A stretch of 46,551 nucleotides of DNA from Intestinibacter bartlettii (GTDB lineage: Bacteria > Bacillota > Clostridia > Peptostreptococcales > Peptostreptococcaceae): positions 1 through 46,551 of the forward strand of contig NZ_JAHLOQ010000026.1 of assembly GCF_018917435.1 (NCBI RefSeq), written 5' to 3'. The notes under the pieces are model-generated. The model made no database searches and was not told where the DNA came from. It worked only from the letters and a program-made list of their open reading frames with translations. A program made the position numbers and the translations under genes. Positions 31,717 to 42,059 of the stretch are shown piece after piece; the first letter of the stretch is position 1, and each line of letters starts with the position of its first letter.

Positions 31717-33657
31717 TTATACAGTTTGCATTTGTTCAACTGCATTAGTTGATTTTCCAAGTCTCCAATTTATCATAATATCATCACATTCATACATAAA
31801 TTCATCTACTATACATCCTGCAGGTTCAGCAAATAATGCTAAAGAAAAGTCAGGATATTCGTATATTGCATAAATGCAACCAAGCCATAAGTTTGAGCTT
31901 AAATACATCCAAGTATAATCTCTTTCTAAACTAGGGATTAGATTGTTTACTGGGATTTCATCATAACTATCTAAAATATCTGCGTTTTGAGTAGTTTCGA
32001 TATTTTCAACTTTGTTTGAAGTTTGTAATTTTCCAAATATACTCATCCATTTTTCAACATCGATTAATTCTTTAGATGTCATAAGGAAGTTCATATGATA
32101 TTTTAAATCTTCAACTAAATTATAATAATATAAGATGTTCTTTTTTAGATCGTCCGTATATCTTAATACATCGCCATTAAATCTGTTTAATTTTTTATCA
32201 AATACGTTTTTGGCCATAAAGTCTTGGAAGTCTTTATAAGTTGATGCACTAAAGTCAGTATATTTGAATGACTGTTGTGCAACTTGATAAATTGCTTGTT
32301 TTGCATCTTCACTTAATACATGTTCTTCATTATTTTGTGGTTCATCTTCTACATAATCTACAGTTTCTACAGTATTTACAGTTTCTACATAATCAACAGT
32401 ATTTTCTACTGTTTTAGTTTCTTGTTCATAGCTATAATTTGTATCTACTTCGTAATCATTATCTAACTCTTCATAAGTTTGAACTTGATTAGTTGTATAA
32501 TCTGTATAAACATCTTCAGTTTTATAAGCATCTTGTTTATAAGTATCTTGATATGTAGAACTTAATTCAACTTCAGATATTTCAACATTATTGTAGCTGT
32601 AGTCATATGAAGTAGCTGAGTTATAATTATCTAGTTCAGAAATTTCTTCTTCAACTTCTTCTTCAATAATTTCATTTTCAACTGAATCGAAATCTTCATA
32701 TTTTTTTACTACAGAATCAGCGACAACAAGTTCGTCATCTTCTTCACCAATAAAAGAATTTTGTACTATTTCATCATCTTCACATCTTTTAAGGATAGAT
32801 TCAGTTTTAACTACAAAATCATCTTTAGGCTTATTATCTTCAACTTTCTCACTATGTAATTCATAGCTACTATCATCTGAAACACTATTATCAACTTCTT
32901 TAACTTCCTCTACCTTAGTTTTATAAACATCGTGAGTAGAAGTTTGTTCATATGATTTGTCATAATAAACTTCTTTAGTTGATACTTCTTCCTTTGTAGC
33001 AGTTTCAACTTTAGGTGCTCTTTGTTTAAAGAAAAATGCAGTCCATTTTTCACAAGCTTTATTAATTTCATCAACCACTATGTCACATGGGCAGTCGAAT
33101 AAATCGTGTCCAAAGTGTGGTTTTTCATAAATTGAGCTGACACAACCAAGCAGTAAGCTTGAATTTATGTACATCCAAGTGTAGTCACTTTCTAATCTAC
33201 GGATTAAATCATCACCATAAATATACTTATAATCGTCTAAGATATCGCTATTTTTAGCTTCATAAATATCATGTATTAAATTCTTTCTTTGAAGATGAGA
33301 AAAGACATCCATCCATTCATCTACACTAAGCAATCTCCTGTCAGTTAAAATCGAACAAATATGATCATTTAAATCATCCATTAGATTGTAATAATAAACA
33401 ATATCTTTTTTAAGCATATCAGCATAAGCAACATTGTTTCCACATGCACGATTTAACTTTTTCTCAAACACGTCGTTTTTAAGTAAATTTTTTAATTCGT
33501 CAAAAGTCATATTATTTAAACCTGTATTTCTGTACGAACAATCTGCAATAGAAGGAATAACCCTTTTTGCGCTATTAGTTAAAATGTCAGTGTTTTGTGA
33601 GGGTTTTTCAGAATTATTGTTAGAAAAAGATGAAAATAACTCTTTAAAAAAACTCAT
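31717..33657 (-). CDS. Protein with duplicated unknown domain and acidic linker
   Basis: 646 aa, AGGAGG upstream. Residues about 50-205 and 474-632 are two copies of one domain: VFEKKLNR/VFDKKLNR, YYYNLMDDL/YYYNLVEDL, W-D-F--LQ/W-S-F-KLQ, DILDDY/DILDSY, DYTWMYINSSLLLGC/DYTWMYLSSNLWLGC and IYEKPHF/IYEYPDF. Between them about 265 residues are Glu/Asp/Thr/Tyr/Val-rich, repetitive and probably disordered. No signal peptide, membrane segment or known motif. The tyrosine- and acid-rich linker suggests a scaffold or surface-linked filament partner. Neighbours are surface-type proteins on the same strand, each with its own terminator. Function unknown. Confidence 0.8.
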   Translation of the reverse strand: MSFFKELFSSFSNNNSEKPSQNTDILTNSAKRVIPSIADCSYRNTGLNNMTFDELKNLLKNDVFEKKLNRACGNNVAYADMLKKDIVYYYNLMDDLNDHICSILTDRRLLSVDEWMDVFSHLQRKNLIHDIYEAKNSDILDDYKYIYGDDLIRRLESDYTWMYINSSLLLGCVSSIYEKPHFGHDLFDCPCDIVVDEINKACEKWTAFFFKQRAPKVETATKEEVSTKEVYYDKSYEQTSTHDVYKTKVEEVKEVDNSVSDDSSYELHSEKVEDNKPKDDFVVKTESILKRCEDDEIVQNSFIGEEDDELVVADSVVKKYEDFDSVENEIIEEEVEEEISELDNYNSATSYDYSYNNVEISEVELSSTYQDTYKQDAYKTEDVYTDYTTNQVQTYEELDNDYEVDTNYSYEQETKTVENTVDYVETVNTVETVDYVEDEPQNNEEHVLSEDAKQAIYQVAQQSFKYTDFSASTYKDFQDFMAKNVFDKKLNRFNGDVLRYTDDLKKNILYYYNLVEDLKYHMNFLMTSKELIDVEKWMSIFGKLQTSNKVENIETTQNADILDSYDEIPVNNLIPSLERDYTWMYLSSNLWLGCIYAIYEYPDFSLALFAEPAGCIVDEFMYECDDIMINWRLGKSTNAVEQMQTV

Positions 33658-33776
33658 TAATTTTTCCTCCTCAATATATTAAGTCTTTCCAAGTTTGGAG
33701 AGACCTTCTATATTGTATCATAAAGTCTATGTAATGAGAAAGAAGTAGTTGAGATAGTATGTATTATTTTTACTAT

Positions 33777-33817
33777 AAAAGACTCTAGATAAATATAATA
33801 TATACCTACAGTCTTTT
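33777..33817 (-). terminator. Terminator-like hairpin
   Basis: AAAAGACT/AGTCTTTT stem just after the stop of the 33823 gene, minus strand. Confidence 0.55.
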
Positions 33818-33822
33818 AAATT

Positions 33823-36555
33823 TTAATATATATATATAGTTAAAATATTACTGTTATAAGAATACGTACTTGGAGTTAAAAATATTGGGTCATATCCATA
33901 AAATGCTCTTGCCTGGCTATAAATTGGATTTGGGTAATTATAATTAACTAAAGCACTAAATGACACAATTTTAATTTCACCTGGAGCTAATGTACCCAAA
34001 TTAATTTCATACAAGTTTGAATAATAAATAGGTATATTATTAACCATAAGTGTATTAGGTATTATAGATACTGACTCAGATAAATTGTTGTATAAAGTGA
34101 CAGGGTGACTTATAGTGCCTATATTATCACTACCTAAATTAGTAACAACGACTGTGAAATTTATAATATCTCCTATATAAGTAATATATCTATCTGCATA
34201 ATTAGTAACAGATATCATATTGTCCGTATGAATTATTGAAACTATTTGATTTAATCTACCTACCACTAAAAATACTTTATTGGAATTTAAAGTTAAATTC
34301 TCAACTGATGCATATTGATTTTTAAGGTTGTATTTTATATTAGATACTGTTTCAATTATATTACTTGGTGGATTAGAAATTACTGTAGCCTTAAACGTTA
34401 TAGTAACAGTATCGTTATTATTTAAATCTTTATTTACATATACTCCCTTTGTTATATCATCATCTGAAGGAACACCGTCTATTGTTGTACTTCCTTCTAC
34501 AAATTGAAGATAAGGTGATAAAGGATCTGTAACAATTATATCAGTTGCTGTTATATTTGAAGTATTTGAAAATTGATTATTATTTTTTATTGTAAGTGTA
34601 TATGTTACAGTATCTCCAACTGAAAGTGATGTTGCTGGTTTTACAGATTCACTTGCTTGTAGGGAATAGTTATAGATATTAACTTCTGCAGAATCAGATG
34701 TAGTTTCAGTTGCTTTTTCTGGAAAACTCGGATTTTGGGTGAAGTTATATGTTAAACTAGCATTATTAACAATAGGATTATTATCTGGAACTTGTGTTGT
34801 ATAGATTTTATATTCGACTACAATTTGATTTTCAGTATTAGGTTTAACTAAATCTATAGTTATTTTATCTTCAATATTTCCGCTATAAGCTACATCTTCA
34901 CCAGTATTTTTTAATTTTACACTTAAAGAGTTAGCTACATATGATGAATTTGGAGGTAGTAAATCTGTTAAAACTAAATTTGTTGCATTTACATTTCCAG
35001 TATTATTTATTGTGATTGTGTAAGGTATTTCTTGTAAAATAGTTGCATCTTTGTAAGTTGATTCCTTTTTAAAACTATCCTTATTTATTATTGCCCTTCC
35101 TACATAAAGAGGTCTTATTGCAATTTGATCTGGATAAGAGATAGAGTCAACGCCTACTATAGGTGTATAATCAAAGCTTATCCTAGCTAAATTATATATA
35201 TAAGGATTTTGTTGTAGTGAAGTTACTATAGCGTCAAATTCAATTGAAAGTACATTGTTATCAGTAACAGAAGGAATAGTAAATCCTGTTGTTGGGTTTA
35301 AAGTAGGGTTTAGAGTTTGATTTATTTTTACACTTCTTTGTACAAACTCAACACCATCAGGAAGTCTATCTATAAAATTTATATTGCTTAAATCTGTATT
35401 AGAAGCATTAGTAAGTGATATAGTATAAGTTACAGTTTCACCAACGTTTGCGAAAGTTGGCGAAACTGATTTTTGTACAGAAAATGTAGGCAAGGTAACT
35501 TGGTTTAATTGAACATTATCAAGTGCAAAAGCCATACCATCTTTATCTAAAAGTTTTAATAGAACAGATGTATTTTCACCAGTATTAAATATTATTCCAA
35601 TTTGTTGCCATATTGGGAAATCTGAACTAGCAAAGATATCTTGGCTATTATCATTGTACAATATATCGAAGTTGTCTAACCCATTTATCGATATACCTAT
35701 TTGTAAATTAGATACACCAGAAGTTTTATCTATATTTGATACCCATGCTGATAACAAATACAATGAATTTTTTTCTAAATTATTTACAGTAGTAGTAAAA
35801 AACGATTTATTAAGACCTTCTCCATTAACGATTTGCATCATACCAGTTTCAATACTTGTCGTATAATCAGAGAAGTTCCACCAATTATAATCTTGAGTAA
35901 CTGGAGAAAAAGTATTTCCTATAGTAAAATATCCTTTTGGTATTTTATTAGCTTCTTGTGTAAATATAAAGTCATTAGTTAAATTTTGTGATGCATAAGG
36001 ATTTGTTGCAGGGCCGCTATTTGTATCGCTTCCTTGAGGTAGACTTCCAAATATTCCATTATCAGCAACCGTAATTAAATTATCTGGTGAAATAATAATA
36101 CTTGAATCTATCTGTAGAGGAGAATACTCTGCAGGACCTAAAAAAAAGTCAGCTATATTCACACGATTTTCTGTGATAGATAAGTTGACAGTTGTAGGTG
36201 ACACGGCACTTAGTGCATTCATGCCCTCAGCAACAATATTTGGGTCTATTACTGTATAGTCTGGCAATATGGCCGTTTGAACCTCGCTAGCTTCTTTTGC
36301 ATTTGCATCAAAATCAGCAGGACTGGCTATAATAAGGCCGTCATAGGTATTTACAATAACAACTCTATAATCGCCAAGAGGAACATTTTCAAATTTATAT
36401 TCTCCACTATCATCAGTATAAGTTGCCAAAGTCCTTAATGTAGAATCTCTACTCTGCAAAACAATAGGAATATTGCTAATTCCAGCATCTAGAGTTGGAT
36501 CAATAACGCCTGTTCTATTTAAATTAAAAACAAGTAATCCTGTAACAATTGCCAT
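33823..36555 (-). CDS. SdrD-B/DUF11 repeat protein 1
   Basis: 910 aa, AGGAGCG upstream. Residues 1-85 form an SdrD-B/Cna-B-like beta domain (GLLVFNLNRTGVIDP, GEYKFENVPLGDYRVVIV). About 150-330 resembles a jelly-roll carbohydrate-binding domain (NWWNFSDYTTSIETGMMQI, SLYLLSAWVSNID). Then come four or five DUF11-type repeats with the pattern SV-P--A-VGETVTYTISLTN ... F-DRLPDGVEF. These proteins are usually surface stalks or adhesins. Yet there is no N-terminal signal peptide, LPXTG motif or membrane tail. It is paralogous to the next gene upstream. Confidence 0.85.
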   Translation of the reverse strand: MAIVTGLLVFNLNRTGVIDPTLDAGISNIPIVLQSRDSTLRTLATYTDDSGEYKFENVPLGDYRVVIVNTYDGLIIASPADFDANAKEASEVQTAILPDYTVIDPNIVAEGMNALSAVSPTTVNLSITENRVNIADFFLGPAEYSPLQIDSSIIISPDNLITVADNGIFGSLPQGSDTNSGPATNPYASQNLTNDFIFTQEANKIPKGYFTIGNTFSPVTQDYNWWNFSDYTTSIETGMMQIVNGEGLNKSFFTTTVNNLEKNSLYLLSAWVSNIDKTSGVSNLQIGISINGLDNFDILYNDNSQDIFASSDFPIWQQIGIIFNTGENTSVLLKLLDKDGMAFALDNVQLNQVTLPTFSVQKSVSPTFANVGETVTYTISLTNASNTDLSNINFIDRLPDGVEFVQRSVKINQTLNPTLNPTTGFTIPSVTDNNVLSIEFDAIVTSLQQNPYIYNLARISFDYTPIVGVDSISYPDQIAIRPLYVGRAIINKDSFKKESTYKDATILQEIPYTITINNTGNVNATNLVLTDLLPPNSSYVANSLSVKLKNTGEDVAYSGNIEDKITIDLVKPNTENQIVVEYKIYTTQVPDNNPIVNNASLTYNFTQNPSFPEKATETTSDSAEVNIYNYSLQASESVKPATSLSVGDTVTYTLTIKNNNQFSNTSNITATDIIVTDPLSPYLQFVEGSTTIDGVPSDDDITKGVYVNKDLNNNDTVTITFKATVISNPPSNIIETVSNIKYNLKNQYASVENLTLNSNKVFLVVGRLNQIVSIIHTDNMISVTNYADRYITYIGDIINFTVVVTNLGSDNIGTISHPVTLYNNLSESVSIIPNTLMVNNIPIYYSNLYEINLGTLAPGEIKIVSFSALVNYNYPNPIYSQARAFYGYDPIFLTPSTYSYNSNILTIYIY

Positions 36556-36595
36556 AAAATCACGCTCCTTTTCTAAAAAATATAATTTTCTATGT

Positions 36596-36647
36596 GTTAA
36601 AAAAATACTGTAGATAAATTTGTAAAAACAAATCTATCTACAGTTTT
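36596..36647 (-). terminator. Terminator between the two repeat proteins
   Basis: ACTGTAGATA/TATCTACAGT extended stem with seven T on the minus strand, directly after the stop at 36653. Confidence 0.75.
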
Positions 36648-36652
36648 ACTAT

Positions 36653-39600
36653 CTAATATACATAAGTCATAACAATATTGCTATTAGCTGTATACGTACT
36701 TGTTCCAATATATAGTGGGTCATATCCATATACAACTTTTTGCATATTGTAAATAACAGTAGGGTAACAATTACAAACTCTTACGCTGAAAGTAATCATT
36801 CTAACTTCACCTGGTTGTAAAATACCTAAATTAATTGCATAAGGGTTAGATACATTTATTTGTGTATTATTTATCGCAAGACTTCCTGGGATAAATGATA
36901 CAGCTGGTGATAAACTAGTAAATACTGTTACAGGAGCGTCAGAAGTTCCTAGAATTACGCTACCTACATTACTAACTGTAGTAGTATAAGTGATTGTATC
37001 TCCAACACAAACTGCATTTTTATTTGCACTGCTTATTATACATATTCTATTTAAGTCATATATAGGTGTTGCAGGGATTATTGGAGTAGGAGTAGTTGGT
37101 ATAGTTATTGCATTGTTATCTGTTCCTGTTACAGAGATTTCTATTGGCTCTGCACGTCCTGGTAGAGATAATTCAGTAGCAGCTAGTGCAGTATTTTGGA
37201 AATCAGTAAGTCCTTCGCTTGCAACCTTTACAGAAATTACAACTGTCTTAGTTGCACCAACGTTTATAGTACCTACAGGTATACTATTTGTTGAAAGTGT
37301 ATCAATAGGTGTACCATCAACTGATATTTGTGTTACTTCAAGTTGTGAAGGAAGATTATCTGTAACAGTTACATTATTTAATGCTACTTCACCATTATTA
37401 TTTACAGCTATTGTATAGTTAAAAGTATCGCCAACTGCTAGAGTAGATGCTGCGTTATCAGTTTTAGTAACTGCTAATGATGCATTAACTACAGTTGATG
37501 TAGAAGCTTGACTAGTTGCAGTAATATTTTGTTGTCTAGTTACTCCACCAACAGTAGCATCATATTTTATACTAGCTGTATTTGATATAGTTTTATTTGC
37601 TGGTATAGAATTAACTGCTGCTTTAAATGTTATTGTAGTAGGTGTATTAGCTGCTAGGTTGTTTTCCAAATTAATTCCGTTTGTAAGCTCTTGAGAAGAA
37701 GTTTCACCGTTTATTGTAACGCTGCCTTTTTCGTATGTTAAGTTAGCTGGTAGAGTATCAGTAATTGTAGCATTTGTATAAGTTGCATTATTAGTGCTAG
37801 TATTTTCAACTGTAATAGTATAAGTTACAACTTCTCCAACTACTAAGTTATTTGCTGGATTTACTGTTTTAGTTATTGTAATTGGATAATCTTCTACAGT
37901 TACATTAGCAGAACTAGTACCAGTTTGTGTTACAGTAGTTGGATCACTAGGATTTCTTTGATATTGATATGATAAGTTTGCTGTATTTGTAAGTGTACCA
38001 GCAACTGGTGCAGTATTTACAAGAGCTTTATATGAAATATTAACTTCGTTGGCTGCCCCAGGTTGTAATGCATTTGTCAATTTTAATCCTGATGCTAAGT
38101 CGCCTGTATACTCAACAGTATCCCCTGTTTGTTTATTTGTAACGCTTAATGAATTATCAACTAAAGTTGTTCCAGCTGGTAGAGCATCTGTAATAGTTAC
38201 ATTACTTGCGTTAATGTTTCCTCCATTTGAAATAGCTATAGTATAAGGTATTTCATCTCCTACTTTTGCATTTGTAGATCCTGCAGTTTTTGTAAAGTTA
38301 GTAGAACCTATTACTGCATCTCCTATATAAAGAGGATTTGCCTCTGTTGAAGAAAGATTTAAAGTTTGTGCTTGACCTCCACTTATAGGAGTATAACTGA
38401 AACCAAATTGTGCTGTATTGTCTGTTTTTGGTGTAGTAGGAAGTGATACTACTTTAGCATCGAAAGTTACAGTAGCATTTCCATTTCCAGTAATATTATC
38501 TATAGTAAATTGAGTATTAGGGTCTGCACCAGCTTTTGCTTGACCGTTAACTGTTAAAGTATTAGGCACAAATTCAAGTCCTGCTGGTAATTGATCTACG
38601 AAAGTAACATTACTTAAAGTATTAGAAGATGTATTATTTAATACAACTGTGTAAGTAACAGTATCATCTAGACCTGCACTAGTTGGATTTACTGATTTTT
38701 CTACAGTAAATGGTAAAGTTACTTCTCTTAACTGAATATCATCTGCTGCAAATGCGTTATCTGTATTAGTATTTCCTACGTTTACAAGGTTTAATGTAAC
38801 AGATGAATTATCCCCAGAGTTAAATACTGTTCCAATTTGTGTCCACTGAGGTAAATCAGTGCTTGTAGATAGAGGATTAGCTAGGTTTTGTGTTAAAGCT
38901 GAACCATCTGCACCATTTACAATGATACCAGCATTAGGTGTTTCTGTAGTAGTTTTATCTAAATTAGCTACCCATGCAGTTAAATAATAGTTTGTATTTG
39001 GTTTAACATTTACAGTAGTAGTAAAGAAGTTTTTGTTGTCAGTAGTACCGTTACCAATTTCCATCATACCAGTTTCGATAGCTGTTGTATGATCTGATAG
39101 GCGCCACCAGTTAGCTCCACCTGTTGGATTAAATGTGTTACCAATAGTAAATTGACCATCAGCAATAGCGTTGTTTTCTTGCACAAATGTAAAATCATTA
39201 GTTAAGTTTTGTGCTGCATAAGGATTTGTTGCAGGTCCTGAATTTGGTTGACTTCCTTGAGCAACTTCTCCAAATGTTCCATTGTCAGCATTTGTAATTA
39301 AATTAGTATTGTCTAATGTTATCGCAGGGTCTATTGTTAAAGCTTTATTATCAACTGGTCCTATATAAAATGTTGGAGCAGTTACATTTTGATTAGAAGC
39401 TACAGTTACAGTTTCTGTTGTTGGTGTTACAGCATTTAAGGCATTCATTCCTGCAACACGGTTACCTTGTGGTACTACTGTATAGGCAGGAAGACTAGCT
39501 TGTTGTGCTTCTTGGCCAGCTGTAGCATTAGTAAAATCTGCTGGACTTGTTTCAGCACTACCTGCATAGTCGCCAACGACAACAAGTCTGTAAGTTCCAT

Positions 39601-39775
39601 CATTAACATTTTGGAACTCAAATTCACCAGTAGCAGTCGTGTTAACTGCTAATAAAGAATTTGTAGCTGTATCTTGTAAGACTACGGGCACATTCGCAAG
39701 ACCAACATCGGTACCAGAGTCTTCTTGACCATTTCTATTTTTATCGAAAACAAGTTTTCCTGTGATATTAGCCAT
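36653..39775 (-). CDS. SdrD-B/DUF11 repeat protein 2
   Basis: 1040 aa, AGGAGA upstream. Same architecture as the 910-aa neighbour: SdrD-B-like start (GKLVFDKNRNGQEDSGTD, GEFEFQNVNDGTYRLVVV), a jelly-roll-like domain (NWWRLSDHTTAIETGMMEI, TNYYLTAWVANLD), then DUF11 repeats beginning VEKSVNPTSAGLDDTVTYT, TKTVNPANNLVVGEVVTYT and VTKTDNAASTLAVGDTFNYT, and a shared C-terminal block (YDPLYIGTSTYTANSNIVM). Ala/Thr/Val-rich, probably strongly expressed. No signal peptide or wall anchor, so either export is non-classical or it is delivered with another particle such as a spore or filament. The two genes are a tandem duplication. Confidence 0.85.
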   Translation of the reverse strand: MANITGKLVFDKNRNGQEDSGTDVGLANVPVVLQDTATNSLLAVNTTATGEFEFQNVNDGTYRLVVVGDYAGSAETSPADFTNATAGQEAQQASLPAYTVVPQGNRVAGMNALNAVTPTTETVTVASNQNVTAPTFYIGPVDNKALTIDPAITLDNTNLITNADNGTFGEVAQGSQPNSGPATNPYAAQNLTNDFTFVQENNAIADGQFTIGNTFNPTGGANWWRLSDHTTAIETGMMEIGNGTTDNKNFFTTTVNVKPNTNYYLTAWVANLDKTTTETPNAGIIVNGADGSALTQNLANPLSTSTDLPQWTQIGTVFNSGDNSSVTLNLVNVGNTNTDNAFAADDIQLREVTLPFTVEKSVNPTSAGLDDTVTYTVVLNNTSSNTLSNVTFVDQLPAGLEFVPNTLTVNGQAKAGADPNTQFTIDNITGNGNATVTFDAKVVSLPTTPKTDNTAQFGFSYTPISGGQAQTLNLSSTEANPLYIGDAVIGSTNFTKTAGSTNAKVGDEIPYTIAISNGGNINASNVTITDALPAGTTLVDNSLSVTNKQTGDTVEYTGDLASGLKLTNALQPGAANEVNISYKALVNTAPVAGTLTNTANLSYQYQRNPSDPTTVTQTGTSSANVTVEDYPITITKTVNPANNLVVGEVVTYTITVENTSTNNATYTNATITDTLPANLTYEKGSVTINGETSSQELTNGINLENNLAANTPTTITFKAAVNSIPANKTISNTASIKYDATVGGVTRQQNITATSQASTSTVVNASLAVTKTDNAASTLAVGDTFNYTIAVNNNGEVALNNVTVTDNLPSQLEVTQISVDGTPIDTLSTNSIPVGTINVGATKTVVISVKVASEGLTDFQNTALAATELSLPGRAEPIEISVTGTDNNAITIPTTPTPIIPATPIYDLNRICIISSANKNAVCVGDTITYTTTVSNVGSVILGTSDAPVTVFTSLSPAVSFIPGSLAINNTQINVSNPYAINLGILQPGEVRMITFSVRVCNCYPTVIYNMQKVVYGYDPLYIGTSTYTANSNIVMTYVY

Positions 39776-40062
39776 AAACTCACTCTCCTTATGAATAATT
39801 TAATTTAAATTAAATTAGGCTAAAAATTGAACCTTAATAAATTAAGGGCTACTATATAATATTTTGAAATTTGTAATATGTGACTTTATTTTGTAAAATA
39901 ATGTAGAATTTTACAAAATAGCGAAAAATGTAATAATTTGTATATAAAAAAAAGAAGGCTATTTAAATACATTTATCTAATAAATAAATAATCGAATTTT
40001 ATGTTTAAAAGATTACAAATAATGGTTTTGATAGGTTTTTTAAGTTCAAAGGGGCGATAATT

Positions 40063-40185
40063 ATGTTAGATAGGATAGATGAATTGATAGAAATAGCTAA
40101 AAAATATGTTAAAATGGGATACGACCCAATTGAGGCTATAAAATTAGCAGAAAAGAAAATTTATGAAAAATATTTAAATAGCTGA
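40063..40185 (+). CDS. Small helical protein (40 aa)
   Basis: 40 codons (MLDRIDELIEIAKKYVKMGY ... ending KYLNS) with AAAGGGG eight bases before the ATG. Predicted as two amphipathic helices joined by GYDPIEA, rich in Lys and Glu. It lies between divergent surface-protein and convergent DUF116 genes. Coding is plausible from the ribosome binding site and heptad-like pattern; function unknown. Confidence 0.55.
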   Translation: MLDRIDELIEIAKKYVKMGYDPIEAIKLAEKKIYEKYLNS

Positions 40186-40262
40186 GGGAAGTGAGATGTG
40201 CATATTGAGATGTAATCATAAAATTAAAATACGGCAAATAAGTTATTAAAAATAGCAAAAAT

Positions 40263-40297
40263 AATCTGGCACTATATATATGCCAGATTATTTTTTT
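40263..40297. terminator. Bidirectional terminator
   Basis: AATCTGGC/GCCAGATT stem with T runs in both directions, ending the 40-aa gene and the convergent DUF116 gene. Confidence 0.75.
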
Positions 40298-40299
40298 CA

Positions 40300-41433
40300 T
40301 TAATTATTTAAAATTATTTTTAAAAGTCTATTTTCATTTATGCTAGTCATATGTTTTTTATCTAACCAGTGATTTGAACAACCACAATAATCTAAAACAA
40401 CACATTGCGGAATAAATCCAAGTCTTAAAGCCTTAAAACCACCAGCAATTAAGTTTAAAGCACAGGCAATTCCCACAATTCCAATATTTTTATTAATATC
40501 TAATGATGAAAGGGTTGTTTCATGTTCTATTATATAAACTTTAAAATTATATTTTTGACCTAGTTTTGAAATTCTATTTACATTACAATTTGATGAGCAA
40601 AAATTGCACCTACCGCCATAAGATGTGTTTGAGCATTTGCATGGAGTTTTATCTTGTGTCATACATGCTGGTAAAAATACTACTTTTTTATCTGTATTTA
40701 AAAAATCATCTCTAAATATATCATTCATAACCTCAGAAAAAATCATATTAAAATAATACTGAATAAACCCCTTGCCACAATATATAATATCTTCTTTATT
40801 ATAGTGGTCTTGTTTATACGTATTTAAGTAATTTTCTAAATTAGGAAGATAGATGAGTAAATTTTCATCTCCTAGCTTTTTTATATATTCTACATGGTTT
40901 AATGTAAAATCAAAAAAGAAGCTTACGTAATCTTTAGATTTTGTTTTTAAAAATTCATACCAAATTTTAAGTCTAACAACCTCATCTTTAAAGTCATAAG
41001 TAGCATCAAGCCACTTTATCAATCTGTAAAAATCATCTAGACTGTAATTAGTAAATTTAGTTTTATAATTTGATTTATCATTTTTAATACTATAAAGTGA
41101 AGTATTTATTTTACCTCTTATAATATCTATTTGAGATTTGAACTTTGAGTTTCTTTTTTTATTTAAAAAATTATAAAAAAAAGAAAGATATGGTTTATAG
41201 TTTGGAGTATAATCTATATATTCATCAAATAAAACTCCAATAAGCATTATCTCAATAAAGTAGTATTTATCATCTCTGAGTTTCTCAAAATTTTGTATAT
41301 AAACCTTAAAGTCATCTATATATTTCTTAGATTTATTGTAATCTTTATCTATAATCATTTTTCCAAGTTGTTTTAAAGTAGAGTAGTAGTCATCATAAGT
41401 TTTACCATCAATATTTAAGTTATAGGTTATCAA
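40300..41433 (-). CDS. DUF116 family protein
   Basis: 377 aa. The C-terminal half matches DUF116: VVFLPACMTQDKTPCKC, YGGRCNFCSSNCNVNRIS, KVYIIEHETTLSS, IGIVGIACALNL and LDYCGCSNHWLDK, with a cluster of conserved cysteines that could hold an Fe-S centre or zinc. The N-terminal 200 residues are helical and not recognised. DUF116 proteins are common in Clostridia but lack an assigned reaction. A small gene lies 26 bp upstream on the same strand. The start is fixed by a GGGAGGCGA site in front of the ATG. Confidence 0.85.
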   Translation of the reverse strand: MITYNLNIDGKTYDDYYSTLKQLGKMIIDKDYNKSKKYIDDFKVYIQNFEKLRDDKYYFIEIMLIGVLFDEYIDYTPNYKPYLSFFYNFLNKKRNSKFKSQIDIIRGKINTSLYSIKNDKSNYKTKFTNYSLDDFYRLIKWLDATYDFKDEVVRLKIWYEFLKTKSKDYVSFFFDFTLNHVEYIKKLGDENLLIYLPNLENYLNTYKQDHYNKEDIIYCGKGFIQYYFNMIFSEVMNDIFRDDFLNTDKKVVFLPACMTQDKTPCKCSNTSYGGRCNFCSSNCNVNRISKLGQKYNFKVYIIEHETTLSSLDINKNIGIVGIACALNLIAGGFKALRLGFIPQCVVLDYCGCSNHWLDKKHMTSINENRLLKIILNN

Positions 41434-41459
41434 AACATCGCCTCCCCAAACGGCGTTTA

Positions 41460-41690
41460 TTATATATTTTTATTTAATAATACATTTTCAAGCACTTCAT
41501 TTATATAATCTTTTGTAAATTCAAGATTTTGATAAAATAAAAACATAGCAAATTGATTTGCGTTTAGTTCTTCGCCATTTTCTTCACTAAGATCTGTAAT
41601 TTTTTTTATTAATTCTTCTGAAGAGTATTTTTGACTTAATAAATTGTTAAATACGCTTTCTGTTATTATGTTTAATTCTTCCCTTGTCAT
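41460..41690 (-). CDS. Small helical protein, operon partner of DUF116 gene
   Basis: 76 aa, GGAGGTATC upstream. Acidic, all-helical looking (ELNIITESVFNNLLSQKYSS, FTKDYINEVLENVLLNK). No family recognised. It precedes the DUF116 gene by 26 bp on the same strand and is probably co-transcribed. Confidence 0.65.
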   Translation of the reverse strand: MTREELNIITESVFNNLLSQKYSSEELIKKITDLSEENGEELNANQFAMFLFYQNLEFTKDYINEVLENVLLNKNI

Positions 41691-42059
41691 GAGATACCTC
41701 CTTAATTATTTAGTAATATTATACAATTAATTAATATAGATTTCATTACAAAAAAACTTGACATTTTGCGAATAAATATAATTTTTTATGTTAAAATCGT
41801 AAAAATGTTAAATAAATCCGAGTAGGAAATTGTAATAATAACAATTATATAAAAACCAAGAACTCATTTGTAATATTTTTGAGAATTTATTTTAAAAACT
41901 ATGTGTAAATATACTTTTTGTTAAAACCGATCTGAAATTATATTTCCCCACAGTTTTTAAAATAACTTTTTGACATTTAGGTTGAAAAATATGCTAAAAA
42001 TAATATAATAATTAAAAATGAAAAAGAACCCCAAATAAGAGGTTCTAAATTAATATAAT
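41691..42059. other. AT-rich intergenic region
   Basis: No gene. It contains the inverted motif ATTGTAATAATAACAAT near 41829-41845 and the rex terminator at its right end. Confidence 0.4.
42014..42047 (-). terminator. rex terminator
   Basis: Minus-strand AGAACC/GGTTCT stem followed by a T run. Confidence 0.65.
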
